A stretch of 64,000 nt of DNA, from contig MU004237.1 in NCBI GenBank assembly GCA_010405405.1, forward strand, positions 414,014 through 478,013, in the 5' to 3' direction. The stretch is from Microthyrium microscopicum (Eukaryota; Ascomycota; Dothideomycetes; Microthyriales; Microthyriaceae). Position 1 is the stretch's first letter, and the number at the start of each line of letters is the position of its first letter. Shown piece by piece: positions 11,976-23,475 of the stretch. Both the position numbers and the translations under genes were made by a program. Under the pieces are notes generated by a model. The model was not told where the DNA came from. It did no database searches and was given only the letters and a program-made list of their open reading frames with translations.

Positions 11976-12677
11976 ATGTCTTCGCCACCACCAACCCCCG
12001 ACCCATCAACATACGATTCCCCAACATCCCCCAGCACCCCCTCAATATCGCCTGTTCAAATCATCGTCATCGCGCTAGTCATCGGCGCCGTCATATCAAT
12101 CTGCATCGGCACATCCTGCTTCTGCTCCCGTCGGCGTCGGAAATCACAAGAACAGTGCACGACCATATTACCAGTCACCACGCGAAATGACTGGATGAGG
12201 CTACATACGCCTGTGTATGCTCATGAAGACTCTTCTCCTCCTGGACTCGCAAATATCGGTGTGGTGAGCAACCAAAGTACCACAACAAGACAAACGCCAA
12301 CAAGACCACCAAGAAGAGGATGGAGTCCACTCGGCAGTCTACGGAGAGCGGGTAGTGTAAGAAGTGTCGATGATCCACCGCCACGGTATGAGCAGGCGCA
12401 ACATGATGCTGTTGTGTCGCCGAATAGGGAACCGATACGTGGCCTAGGACTGGCGCTGAGTACGGACTCTATAACCGAAGAGGCGGGAAGGGGTACGATG
12501 GGGTTGGCGGTCACGATTCCAAGTCCGACGTTGAGTCGTATCGAAGAGCGGAGTGCAGAGGCCCGCAGCGCGATATCTCCTAGATCGCCGAGGAGTGCGG
12601 TGAGTCCGAGAAGTGCAATGTCGATGGCGACGAGTCCGGGGTTGCCAGCAGATCAGGGCCTGGGACTTGCGTTTTGA
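11976..12677 (+). CDS. Single-pass membrane protein with PPxY motif
   Basis: An intronless frame of 233 residues. Residues 1-26 are a Pro/Ser/Thr-rich segment, followed by one hydrophobic helix (about 27-48, starting VQIIVIALVIGAVIS), a CFCSRRRRK stop-transfer segment, and a long basic, Ser/Pro-rich cytoplasmic tail. This predicts a type III or type I single-pass protein. The tail contains DDPPPRYEQ (about residue 135), a PPxY motif of the kind bound by WW domains of Nedd4/Rsp5 ubiquitin ligases, and repeated SPRS units near the C-terminus. No enzymatic domain is visible. An adaptor that brings Rsp5 to a membrane cargo is one possible reading; that is inference. The ATG is preceded by a pyrimidine/AC-rich leader typical of expressed fungal genes. 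Confidence 0.75.
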   Translation: MSSPPPTPDPSTYDSPTSPSTPSISPVQIIVIALVIGAVISICIGTSCFCSRRRRKSQEQCTTILPVTTRNDWMRLHTPVYAHEDSSPPGLANIGVVSNQSTTTRQTPTRPPRRGWSPLGSLRRAGSVRSVDDPPPRYEQAQHDAVVSPNREPIRGLGLALSTDSITEEAGRGTMGLAVTIPSPTLSRIEERSAEARSAISPRSPRSAVSPRSAMSMATSPGLPADQGLGLAF

Positions 12678-13230
12678 TGAAAAGTGATGAGAATGGCTGA
12701 AGGAATCGGAATGGGCTACGACTTGCCATGCCGGCTGGCACATTGTTACAGTGGTTGAATCCTGGTCAGTTCATGACATAGACCGGCGAGACAAGGCACA
12801 CTGGGCTGAAGCTTGAAGCAAGTTACGAAAGCATGTACCTATATTACGATCGATATCCCGCGAGCTATTGCAAGACATGAATACCTATAAATCTTTTGAA
12901 TATAACACTACCAGTGCCAATGTACCCCGACCTAAATGCTGTAAAAGACGTGCATCCGCCCTGATCCGAATGGAAACCGGGATTCCTGACCAATGTATAT
13001 GTGTACGTGTGTATGTCTACCAGATGGATCCCAATATACACAAGCCGTCAAAATCCAAAAACTCCTAAAGATGAAAAAAACGGCAAAAGTACAAAACTTT
13101 GCTATGCCTGGCGAACGCGCCAGTATGTCAGGGGGTATCATTGCTTGTATTTATTGCAGCAAGCCGGCCAAACTGTCGCTGAAGAAAATGGGAAACAATC
13201 TTTTTTTTATCGTCTCGGTGTCGAGTTGAT
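12678..13230. other. Intergenic, tail-to-tail
   Basis: DNA between two convergent genes. Short overlapping open frames lie at 12868-13234, but none has protein-like composition. Nothing else is seen. Confidence 0.5.
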
Positions 13231-14140
13231 TTAGTGTGCTTTGGGGGGCTTCTTTTTTGGCGGTGCCACTTTGGGGGGTGTGCCGCCTTGTTTGCGCCAT
13301 TCGAGGAGTTCCGCTGCGTTATGTGTCAGTATCGATTCGAAATTGGAAGGTCAGACGACGTACCGCGCCGTTTCTCGAATAGATGTTTGTCTTCGATGGA
13401 TGGATGGGGTGATGTGTGGAAGGAGAGGTAGCGAACGCTGACCTGTCGCTCGGCTTTGGGACATGAGCGGAACTTGGCGTGGACGCAGCGCGATACGGGT
13501 GGGCGGAAGAGATATCGGATTTCAACCTGGGAGCGATTCGTTAGCATGTCTGGTGCATGGTGATGGTCTTGATAGAAGTTCGCCTATAAGAGGGAAAGGA
13601 GCGTCATGGACATAGGAGAAGTTTGCTGCATACCAGTGTCTCCCAGAGCTGGATCCATTTGTGAGCTCGATGATCAATCACATAGTCATTGGTTATGTCT
13701 GTGTCTGCAACCCATCCTTCGCCGATTGCTTCTTTTGATATTTCTTTCCATAGTTTCCGCCGCCAGTCTTCAAAGTCAGAACTTGCCAGCGTCTTGCGAA
13801 GTTTTTCATCCATTACAATTATTGGGAAGACGAAGGCTTGTATGGAATGGTCGTAGGTGAGCGTTGCGGACTTAAATAGTCTAGATTGAGCGATTATTTG
13901 CGCGACTTTTGTGTTGGCTCGTGGCAATGTGAAGGAGACTTTGTTTGAGGAAGACGAGGATCTCAGTTTGCGGACCGGGCAACGGAGGTGAGGAGATGGG
14001 CAGGCGGAGGGTGTTGGAGCCAGGAGGTTGTCATGAACGAGCGAGTGTTTGCTGATGGACAATAGATTAAAATGGTACTCCCCAAGGACGGACAGGCAGT
14101 TTTGAAAGTGATGATCAGGAGGGTTCAAGAAATCATGCAT
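13231..14140 (-). CDS. Conserved-looking hypothetical protein, three exons
   Basis: Exons 14140-13634, 13526-13364 and 13313-13231 join in frame to 250 residues; the introns are 107 and 50 bp, the second with a good actgac branch site. The N-terminal half is variable and Ser-rich. The core (FEDWRRKLWKEISKEAIG, then HRAHKWIQLWETLVEIRYLF) looks like a compact helical domain with many Trp and basic residues, and the protein ends in a Lys/Pro-rich tail (PPKVAPPKKKPPK). I cannot name the family. The last intron could also be spliced at an earlier donor (cag|gtcagc), but that yields a less regular tail. The start codon could lie at a later Met. Confidence 0.65.
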
Positions 14141-14350
14141 ACGCCGGCAAGCGGAAGGAGTTCACGATGGCCACGCACTAGGCCCGATTAAGCATGGTTG
14201 CCATGTGGTTCAATATGCGCGTGCTTGGAATGGCAAGCGCGCTACGCGTCTAGTAATATTTCCTGTAAATACCTACCTTACATTTGATCACATCCGAGCA
14301 TATTTCATTTTCTTATGAACCCTCCACCGTACGATACAAATCCAGTCTGC

Positions 14351-17011
14351 TTAGCTCTCCAACCTCCACGCAGGAACCACGCGATTACCAAGCATTCGCT
14401 GTCTTGTCTCATCATTGGCATCGTTAACTTCGACCATATAGGACGCGAAGGCTCGATTCAATTTAGCAACTTGCTCCAGATGAGTTAACGACAGCGGAGT
14501 ATTCTGATGAGCTGCTAAAGCCAGCGCAGTTCGGACTGTATTTCTAATTTGACGTCCATTGAGCTTGTCAGCTTTCGTGTGTTGTGCGATCTTGTCGGCC
14601 AATTTTTTGGCTTGCTGTTTCGTGTCCATCTGGTCTCGGAGGAAAATTGACCAGATCTTAAGCTGTTGTTCGAATTCCAGCGGTGGCATGGACAATACGA
14701 CATGTATTCGAGATTGAAATGCTTCGTCTATGTGGCCAGGTCGATTCGTTGTTAGGAACATGATTCCGTCGAAATATTCCAGTTCTCGTAGGAATACTGA
14801 TACCAAAGCGTTTCTTTCCAGCTGGCGAATGCTCCGCTCCTGAAGGAAGACATCGGCCTCGTCCAGGAGTAACACCGCATTCCAACGAGTAACCTTGTCG
14901 AAAACCTCTCGAAGAGTCCCTTCCACACTTGCATGGCTTACGCCTAGATCTCCACAGGTAACGGTATAAAGTGGCATTTTCTGGTGTTCCGCGACGCATT
15001 CTACTCCTGACTTAGCATCAAATCGGCTGCTCAATTAGAATCTTAGAGTACTGATACTTACCTGCAGTAAGCGTTTTTCCTGTGCCTGGAGGCCCATGTA
15101 GAAGAATGACCAAACCTCGACCTTTGCCTCTCACGAGGTCGCTGAAGTTGTTGCCTCTTTGGATATGCGATTGTACCATGGCCGCGATAACCCTCTTATG
15201 TTCGATATTGATTGCGACCCTTCTGAACGCATCACCTTCAAATTTTGGACTACGCAGGCAATCAATCTCCACGAAACTCCAAGACTTCTTGACCAGAGAG
15301 AAAGCATGGATATGCGAAGGACAAAACAAAAACGCGTGCCTTGTGTCGCTGTCTGGCTCTTCACTCGGAGCAATGTCTAAGCTTGCAGAGTCCCCTTTGG
15401 TCTCTCTAGGCCGTACTTGTGTACCACTACCGCTCATGAAGCGGTGCCGGGGGAGATGGTTGTAGCTTCTAAGGGTGACATACTATACGGTTATAAGATA
15501 GTGGCATAGGTTGATTGAAGGCAGACATACCGATGTCTTAACATTTGTCCATCTATCCCCGATGTACTGCAAGCAGATGGTTCCTCTGGGATCCATGTCG
15601 GACTGGCATATATCGCATAGACATTCAGTCCGCGTCTGTATGTCCCTTTGTACGTCAATTATCACCCGAGTCGTATCCTTTTAAAGTTAGCCAACGGACA
15701 TTGGCGGAAATGAATGGGTGATACCTCTGGTAAAGTCCTTGACCAGGCATCTCCAGTGTACTCCAAGTGCTGGGGACCTCTTGCGTATGCCCAGTACTGG
15801 TTTCCACGAACGATCAAAGCGTCTTGGACCTTTGATTCTTCCGATAGATACCCGGCAGGCACATATGGCAAGTCTTGGACTGCTATAGATCGGTCACGAC
15901 TTAAAAGATGAATTTCTTGGAAAACCGGTTCCAGTTTCGAAGCAGTTGAGTTGAAGTCCCAACTTTTGAGAGTTATGCTGAGTGTGAAGATATCGCTATC
16001 GCTGTCCTCATTATTTCGATACCAGTTTACTCTGTGGACTATATAAGCTCTCCACCGAACTCCATTTCGATATACGGTAGTTCCAGGAGGATAAAGCAGC
16101 CACATTGAGTCGAATGGAACGTCTACTATGTTTCCTAACACGATATTGTCGCACACCTTGGCTGTTTGTGGTAATTCTTGTCTCATTGTCTGAAGTAGAA
16201 ATCCCAGTTGATCTCTTTCTTCACCCTTGCAAGAATCAAGGTATATTTGTAGCTTCTGCCAATTATGGAATATCATAATGTATGGTTTTTCCAGCTTGGG
16301 GTCTGCACTGCTGAGGGACTGATGATCGGGGCCTGTGTACTGAGGGATCGCTTTTCGGACGGCGCCCGCCAGTATTGGCGATCGTATTTCCAGCCGTGGT
16401 TTGACTTTGAAAAGCACGGGTCGTCCGATAGGTCTCTTAACTGCCGGCTTCTGGTCTTGTGTGCTACGCTGTGGTACAGCGTGTCGCTGTTGTGCCTTAC
16501 TGAGCTGCTGTTGCTTTGCTTGATACGCGACGTTGCCCATTGTACTAGCTATGGGTTTACCGTACCAATTGAGCTGCCCTACTTCGAGGGTCCAGATGCT
16601 CTCTTCGCTGTCGCCGCTGTCATTGCTGTCGTCGCTGTTATCCCTGTCGTCACTATTCTCTCCGTCTTCATGATCTCCTCCAGCAGGCTTCAAATAGTCA
16701 GCAAGCTCGTACGCAGAAGGATCAATGCTGTCTCTGACAGTGCATTTCAAACCGTGTAGATATTTTGTAGACACTGTGTTGCCATTTTCCTGTCCAGTCA
16801 CAAGACCTTCTGACACAAGAGGCCCTCCCTCATAAAATGTCCCATCACTGCCAGGTCTGCTTGCCTTACTATCTGATTTTAGATTGTGTGCTGCGTCTTC
16901 AGGTGTAGTCTGACTAGTAATGACTTCTCCGTCCAGTCCTTCCGAGGAGCGTGAGAGAGCCGAGCTCCTAGATTCTGGACACGATCTCGGAGGTTCTCGC
17001 ACGTCCGACAT
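14351..17011 (-). CDS. DUF7025-AAA+ ATPase
   Basis: Four exons, 17011-15725, 15677-15531, 15482-15062 and 15006-14351, give 836 residues with introns of 47, 48 and 55 bp. The order is: an acidic, Ser/Asp-rich disordered N-terminus (about 1-150), a DUF7025-type domain containing LLYPPGTTVYRNG and, across the first junction, the typical RVIIDVQRD, then a AAA+ module. Walker A GPPGTGKT lies at about 608-615, Walker B LLLDEAD at about 664-670, and TTNRPGHIDEAFQSRI supplies the sensor and arginine-finger region. This family is greatly expanded in filamentous fungi; members resemble Bcs1/p97-like remodelling ATPases, but their substrates are unknown. The gene is divergent from the STAND gene starting at 17804. 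All motifs needed for ATP hydrolysis appear present. Confidence 0.9.
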
Positions 17012-17803
17012 TTCAATGGTGTGGTTCCACTCCGTATCGTCTCAAGCCGAAAGAAGTTTACTGTAGGCTGAGACTTAAACCCAACAGGGAATTAAGGAGA
17101 AGTAAGAAATTATGCTTTAAGTTGCCAGACAAATTCTCTTCGTCAAGAGAAAATGTACCCGAGTTCATAAAAAGATTGATCATTGAGATCACATATATCT
17201 CTTTTCAGGAAGCAGATGATGATACTGTAGGCAAGTACTCAATGCCAATCATTACCCAAATATTAAGTAATGTGATGAACTAATCACATTATTTAGGTTA
17301 CTGTATAGTTTCGTGGAACCGAGCAAGCAAGCTATTGATTCTCGTGATCAAAGTTGTAAATGCGAGTAGGTGAATGGACCGGACGGATGTTTATGAACTC
17401 GAAATAACTCGTTCCGCACCAAGGCTAGTAACAGTCACGCAAATAATGTTTCCATTGGTGTACTCAACTCATTCTGCTGATTCGGCTCAGAAGAAATGGA
17501 CTGGATTGGAGATTTCTCGCAAGGCACCATCACCGCTTGTTCAACCAGTGGACAAATTGTTTTTCTCTCGAATAAGTTTTCCTTACTATCTTACTCAGGA
17601 TCTGAAACTCAACTTTGGGACAGTTCAACGCTGTTCGTTCTGGGCATAATATCAAAACATAGCTGCGAACGGCTTACAGTAAGTAGGTAGATAGTCACAC
17701 GAAATATTCCTGATCTATGTCTAATAGGGTTCTAGGGCCAGGACTCAAGTCTCCGCTATTGACAGCTAGATATTGCACTGTTGTCTAGATCGCCTGGTTC
17801 AAT
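17012..17803. other. Shared upstream region of AAA+ and STAND genes
   Basis: About 790 bp lie between two divergent genes and therefore should hold both promoters. A 91-codon frame at 17374-17649 shows no protein features. There is no CpA depletion and no repeat. Confidence 0.5.
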
Positions 17804-20351
17804 ATGGCTAGTATCGTGGTTTCAGGCGCAACAAGCAATGAGGACGTCCTTTTGCAACAAGATGTATTACTGGAAATTGAATCCGAAGAGCGAAAAGGGT
17901 GGATAACAAAGTTTACGAATGAGTGAGTGAAGACAACTTGCTACAATTCTGTTACTTTGTTGGAAACTAAATATAACTTAGGGAAGATTTGCAGCGGCCT
18001 ACCCGCAAGCTTCACGACGCGTTGGAGTCATTTGAAGAGTCCCTAAGCCTGAACGAGCTCCACGACGTTCGCCACACAGAACAACAATGCCTCGAGGACT
18101 TTGAGAAAGTAATTACCGAAATGGCCGCCCGCGAGGATAAGAAAGGAAAGAGAAAAGAATGGATTCAAAAGCTGTGTAGAAGGTCAGAGCGATTTTGCTT
18201 GATAGCACTGCACTATCAAGAAGTCTTCAATGCTCTGAACAATCAGGCCCCTCAGTATACGTCGGTGATATGGGCAGCGGTTAGATTCCTTCTGGTATAC
18301 AATACAAATAATGAGAAACTCAAGGCAAGCGTTGCGGATACTCTGGACAAAATTGGACGAGATCTTGAACAGCTTGAGGTTATTTCCACGTTACAACCTG
18401 TCAGACAGATTGTGACAGGAGTGACTGATACCTACAAGCATCTGATGGGCTTTCTAGCTGAGGCTTTAAGTTACTACAAAGAGAGTCGCGTCAGTAAGTC
18501 TAATTCTCACAAACTCAGCTGTTCGGTCCTAAACAATGCTTAGCTCGATTTCGAAAGAACTTGACGCAGCCCTGGGAACAGAGATTTCAGCATTCAGTTA
18601 ATACGATAGAACAGGATGTTCAGAGAGTTCGTCATGTTGCTCAGATATGCCTTTTGAGTCTCGCTCAGAAGATGAAAGAGGGCATTTCTCTGCAGATTCA
18701 GGACATGGAACAAAAGATTGACCACAGCTCGGTAGTTTTGCAACAGGTGCTATCAGATACCGGTCTTCTGGTAAAAGAAGGAATCGAAATCCAAAATATG
18801 ATGAAGGAAGCACAATCGTTGATCTCGGTACCAGTCAATCAATTTGCAGCCCTTGACATATGGAAACCGGCGATTAAGAGTATCCTCATTAATGGTATGA
18901 ATTCGTCTTCTCGCGGGGAACTGTTCTAACAACGATCAGATCAAGTCCGCTACCAGACTCACCTGAGTCATTCTTCCAAAATATCTAGTATTTGTTTGTT
19001 CTCAGATGTACTTGATATAGAAAATGGAAGGCCGAATCAAACTCGGTGGATGATGACTTCTGCCACGGCGTTGCCCAAACTGGCCTCTCTGGAACAATCA
19101 TGTAAAGAGCGACTTCTGCGTTATCGACTAAGTGAAAGAAAACTTTCACCACCATTAATGAACATTCAGTGCAATATCGTCAAGAAAGGAGAGATGTTCC
19201 AATGGTTGCGTTGCAAAAAGTCATCTTTACTTTGGATCCAGGGCCGTCGCTTGTTGGGACCACTAGATTGGACTACTATTATCTCATTGGAGGTGTCCGC
19301 TCTGGCTCAAGACATTCCCAATACCACTGTACTGGAGTGCTATTGCTACGAGTTCAGCCGCAAGACAGACACTACAGTGCAAACCATGCTGCAACTTTTT
19401 ATTGTCCAGCTTGTAGCTCAACACGCCGGGCGGTTTACCAGTAACCTTTCTCATCAGCATACACTCAGCATCTGCAGGCTTGCGGCAGCAGAAAGTAATA
19501 TGCTGAGTCTGTGGTCGATGTTTGCGTCATGTCTGGAAATAGCTTCGCCCAAACATCTTTATATGTTTATCGACAATATAGACAACTTGATTTTGCCAGA
19601 AAGAGCAGAAGGAGGCCTATCAGATGCCGAAATACTACTCGAGCTTCTGGATGGGCTTGCAAAAACTAGTACTCCCATATGCAAGATTCTGGTCACATCG
19701 AGGCTTGACAATCAGGAAAGCATAGTCTCCAAGCTGACGACTATTCGACGTCAATTTCACCAAAGTCGATGTTATTTTCTGCAGGTTCCTCATTTTCCAG
19801 AGAAACTTGCCACACAAATCCAACCGCCACGTCGAGTCGTCAGATATGACTCGCAAGTGAAAAGAGTAAACACCGACGAATGCGAAGAGATCTGCAAGCG
19901 AATGGACAGCGATTTGACCAATCCCGTCGAGGATCTGATAATGAAAACATCAGCTGGCAAACGGGAATCAACAGACGAAGATGATCTTCTCGATAATTCC
20001 GACGATTTTGACGATGCCAGCTCCATTGACTCGCCATCGACATTCATTAACACTCTTTCTGAACCTTCTGACCGGCGCATAAACCGAAAGATACCCAGAT
20101 TGGAGGACTCTGGCGATCAAGAAGAGTTTACAGGCTCTGCATACCGCGCAAATGACTCACTAGGGAGAGCCCTGGACTTTTGCTCCTCCGATGATGATTT
20201 GGACGAAGTTGATGATTCAGGTCCAAGTGATGATGGCCTTAGTTTCATGGGAAATAAAAATCCAGGTTCAGAGAGTCATAATATTGATGCCATTGCTTCA
20301 GTTAGGCCAATGGAGTTCGAGACTGCTACTTCGAGTGATGACTCAGAATAA
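17804..20351 (+). CDS. STAND/NLR-like protein (DUF7708-type N-terminus), degenerate P-loop
   Basis: Exons 17804-17922, 17982-18493, 18544-18894 and 19006-20351 join to 775 residues. The N-terminal part (about 45-220, with YTSVIWAAVRFLLV) is the helical domain that precedes the NTPase in many fungal STAND proteins. The NTPase core follows: LLWIQG, a Walker B-like MFIDNIDNL and a sensor-like KILVTSR. Where Walker A should stand, the frame reads RRLLGPLDWTT, without GK[ST]; the +1 frame over the same bases reads GPSLVGTTRLDYYYLI, closer to the family but also without the lysine. The protein ends in a long acidic Ser/Asp tail in place of ankyrin, WD40 or TPR repeats. Intact relatives act in heterokaryon incompatibility and innate immunity. 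This copy is likely decayed or non-ATP-binding. Confidence 0.75.
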
Positions 20352-21303
20352 GTACTGAGAGATTGTATTGGAAATTCATCGTCGTCCGTTAAACAGGCAA
20401 GCCGGTCATTGCAAAAAACCAGCGGATATAAAACTCTATAAACCTTGATATCAAGGATTTTTTGTAAATCGGGCGATGATAGAGGAAAAGAGCAGTTCAT
20501 ACAGGCGGTCGAACTTGAGGCTGCACCGAGTGCTCCACTCAGACGGAGGTAAAACAAAACTGTCAAGGCTGGGTAGTTCGGGTCGTCGAACGACTTGTCG
20601 ATGCTGTAGTGGTGGAGCAACGCTGGTTGGAGCAGTTGGAGAAATTGTTTGAAGACGTGAATTGGAGACGGGATGTCTCACAAGATGGGTTGGGCGATAT
20701 TTCCTGATTCTTAAGTTCTATACTAGTACATTCGGAGCCTCTATCTACTTATATCAGAAAGATTAACACAACTCCCCTGCCCAACTGCAGAATTAATATT
20801 GAAAATGCTCATTGCAGTGGTCTTGAATCTGTCCCCTATTGGCTCATAGACGCAAATCTACAACCGTGGCGTCGATAGTTTAACGCGCGCCTCTAGCCCC
20901 ATCTTTTTTGCTTAAGATCTTTTGACTTGTTGACCGTTGACGTCTCAAACGTTTGCTTACGACTCTAGTAGGGATAACACCTGTTCGCAACGTGGCAAGC
21001 GACATCTCTACGGCCGTGGCTATGGGTCAGCCAAAGACAGGTTGTAGCACCTCGGACTTACCTCTCATGTAGCCACGAACGTTACATGTGCCAAAAGCGT
21101 GCAGACTCAATCATATATCTTGCCCTCGATATCACATCAGCAGCTCTTGAAGTTCATCTCTCATACTGATTGTGATTGGAGCCGAGGCACAAGGGTAGCT
21201 TCTTATACCAGGCTGCTACAATCTCACTCATCAACCGCTACCATCCCAAACTCGCCCAACTTCCACAAGCTATACACTACACGAAAACCGTTTCACCCTC
21301 ACG
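20352..21303. other. Intergenic, no gene called
   Basis: It contains the 3' region of the STAND gene and the promoter of the SDR gene. Antisense frames at 20276-20681 are short and overlap the acidic tail of the STAND gene. A tgacgtc half-CRE-like site lies near 20938. Confidence 0.45.
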
Positions 21304-22452
21304 ATGTCCGTCCCAGCCAACATAAACGACATCCCCTACGATGCTCCCCTCTCCATCCCCCGAGCCTCCCGATCCTTCATCCTCACCCAAAACCGCAAAG
21401 GCGCCGACCGCACGCACATCACCTTGCCTCCCGTCGATTTACGCAACAAATGGATCCTCATCAGCGGCTCCAACAACGGCATCGGGAGAGAAGCCGCCAT
21501 CCAATTCGCCGCCTGGGGCGCAAATCTCGTGCTCGCGGCGCGAAAACCTCCACCTACCGAAACGAGCCCCGAACAAGTCGTCGATGAATGTCTAGCAGCC
21601 GCGCGCAAGGCTGGGCATGAGGATGTGAGCGTAGAGTGGTGGGAAGTCGACTATACGAAGCTCAGCAGCGTGGAGGAGCTAGCGCAGAGATGGCTCGACA
21701 CGGGAAGAGCTCTGGATGTGCTGTGCAACAATGCGGGTATAGGGAGTAGTCCGGGTGGAGGCAGTGTGTGGAAGACGGAAGATGGGTTTGAGATAATCCA
21801 TCAAGTCAATCTGCTAGCCCACGTCCTGCTCACACTGCGGCTACTACCGTCGTTGGCGAAGGCGGCGGAGCCACGGGTGGTGTGTACGACGAGTTGTTTC
21901 CATTTTCTGGGGACGTTTGATCTACGGAATACGAATGGCGAGTTGGGCAAGACGGGGTCGGAAGGCGTGAATTATTATCAGAATAATAAGCTGTGGTTTC
22001 AAGTGTGGTTGACGGAGCTGCAGAGGCGGTTGTTATTGAGCAAGGAGTATCAGCACATTACGGTCAATGGTGTACATCCGGGGTATGTTAACAGCGGGAT
22101 CTGGAATTTGAATACGGTGGGTGGGTGGTTTACGAGGATCAAGACATGGGTTGTCAAAATGATGGCGTACTACTTTGGAATCAATGAGCAGCAGGGCAGT
22201 TTGGCGATTCTACATGGCGCGACTGGTTTGAAGTCTGGCCCAGATCCGGAGCTTCAGGGAGTGGGTGAGAAAGGTGGTCTTGGTGGAGGACGGTACTTTT
22301 CGAGAACTACGGAGTTGGAGGCTATGCCACATGCTAGAGATCCGGATTGCAGGCAAAGAGTATGGCGAAAGGTCAATGATGAGCTCAAGCTGGAGGATAA
22401 GGGCCTACTGAACGTGTTGGGTTTGAAGTACGAGGAGAGATCAAAGTTATGA
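21304..22452 (+). CDS. Short-chain dehydrogenase/reductase, retinol-dehydrogenase-like
   Basis: An intronless frame of 382 residues. The nucleotide-binding motif GSNNGIGRE (about 55-63) is the TGxxxGIG site of classical SDRs; NNAG follows at about 145, and the catalytic Tyr/Lys pair is in YYQNNK (Y-x-x-x-K) preceded by the Ser-bearing CTTSCFHFLG. A 45-residue N-terminal extension precedes the Rossmann fold. Overall it resembles the fungal retinol-dehydrogenase-12/WWOX-like group that reduces or oxidises lipid-like carbonyls with NADP(H); an Arg after the Rossmann strand (AARK) fits NADP preference. The substrate cannot be inferred. The ATG at 21304 follows a CA-rich leader and is the first in frame. 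All catalytic residues are present. Confidence 0.92.
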   Translation: MSVPANINDIPYDAPLSIPRASRSFILTQNRKGADRTHITLPPVDLRNKWILISGSNNGIGREAAIQFAAWGANLVLAARKPPPTETSPEQVVDECLAAARKAGHEDVSVEWWEVDYTKLSSVEELAQRWLDTGRALDVLCNNAGIGSSPGGGSVWKTEDGFEIIHQVNLLAHVLLTLRLLPSLAKAAEPRVVCTTSCFHFLGTFDLRNTNGELGKTGSEGVNYYQNNKLWFQVWLTELQRRLLLSKEYQHITVNGVHPGYVNSGIWNLNTVGGWFTRIKTWVVKMMAYYFGINEQQGSLAILHGATGLKSGPDPELQGVGEKGGLGGGRYFSRTTELEAMPHARDPDCRQRVWRKVNDELKLEDKGLLNVLGLKYEERSKL

Positions 22453-22736
22453 GGTCAATTAGAGCTAGCCTGCCTTTCAATGACGTTCAACAAGTGAATT
22501 GATCTTTGATTAAGCATATGCATGTATAAATAGACCTACAGCGAACGTTCCTGGAATATGCACGATAAGCCAGCAATCGAGGAATTCACTTAAGACACCA
22601 GTCCTTCTGGCGTAGCTCTAACAATGAACGCTGATTTCTTCAATAGTAATATGTGTAAAGCTTCAAGACGCAAAGTCCGACATAGCTACATTGCCGTCGC
22701 CATGCTTCGATGGTAGTTGAAGAGACACCAGCGCAT

Positions 22737-23475
22737 CTACAAGAACTCTCCTCCGTGTTCCTTGTGTTCTCGAAAAACGTTTTTGAAGAAACCACGTTTT
22801 TTAGGTGGAGGCATATCAGATTCGTCCTTTTCGGCAGACTCCTTGTGTTCGTTAGGAACCAGACTTTCCGATGTCTTTGGGTTGGCTTCATTCTATTCAG
22901 CGGTTTGCTCGGCAGGAGGTTTGCCTGGTTTATCCATCAGAATATCGCCGTATCGTTCTAGATCACATTAGCTGAGTTCATTAGGACAGTTCAAGTAGCC
23001 TACTTTTGACCATATAATCGCGATCCAAAACCTGCTCCATAGCCTTCCTCATCTCATCCTGTGCTTTTCGTGTCTTCCACTTCGCGCCCGGCTCCTGACT
23101 CGTCGCCTCGTCTTCTGGTACTTCAACCTGAATGCCATCCTCTCCCATAGCCCACTTGTGGCCAGGAGCTGGTGGTATTTGAGGCTCCGTCTCTCCAGGG
23201 CCATCGACTGCCATAGCAGTGTCTAGACCACTCGTGTTTAGGTCGCTCGCACTAGGTGCTAGGGCGCGTTTGCCGTTGGCATTGAGGCTTGGATGAGGGC
23301 GCGCGTCGCTGCCAGGTGGGGTAGGTTCGCTGGTGGGGATTATGGTTCTACCAGGCGTGGCAGGTTGATTTGTAGATTGATCAAGTGGACCGGTGGATTC
23401 ATCTTGAGAGCTACTCGAGTTGTCATCCATCATGGTTACTTCGGCGTCGGAGGTTGTGGATGCGGGAGGGGCCAT
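22737..23475 (-). CDS. Hypothetical acidic protein with in-frame amber codon
   Basis: Exon 1 runs 23475-23004 and joins exon 2 from 22957 across a 46-bp intron with a good branch site; the junction reads VKKRYGDILMDKPGK. In exon 2 an in-frame TAG occurs at 22895-22893, giving a 178-residue protein. The same frame then stays open for 51 more codons to a second stop at 22739-22737, with a charged, lysine-rich end (PPPKKRGFFKNVF) that looks coding. The feature span includes this extension. The N-terminal 80 residues are Ser/Thr/Pro-rich and disordered; the middle has WKTRKAQDEMRKAMEQVL, a likely helix. I do not recognise a family. No intron can remove the TAG, and the context is not the known fungal UGA-CUA readthrough signal, so a nonsense mutation (CAG to TAG) is the simpler explanation. 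Confidence 0.6.

Noticed and set aside
16265-16759. 164-codon plus-strand frame
   Set aside because: It is antisense to the well-supported first exon of the AAA+ gene and has no domain.
20276-20681. Two minus-strand frames below the STAND gene
   Set aside because: They overlap the STAND acidic tail in antisense and show no family or splice logic, although one part (PNYPALTVLFYLRL) looks protein-like.
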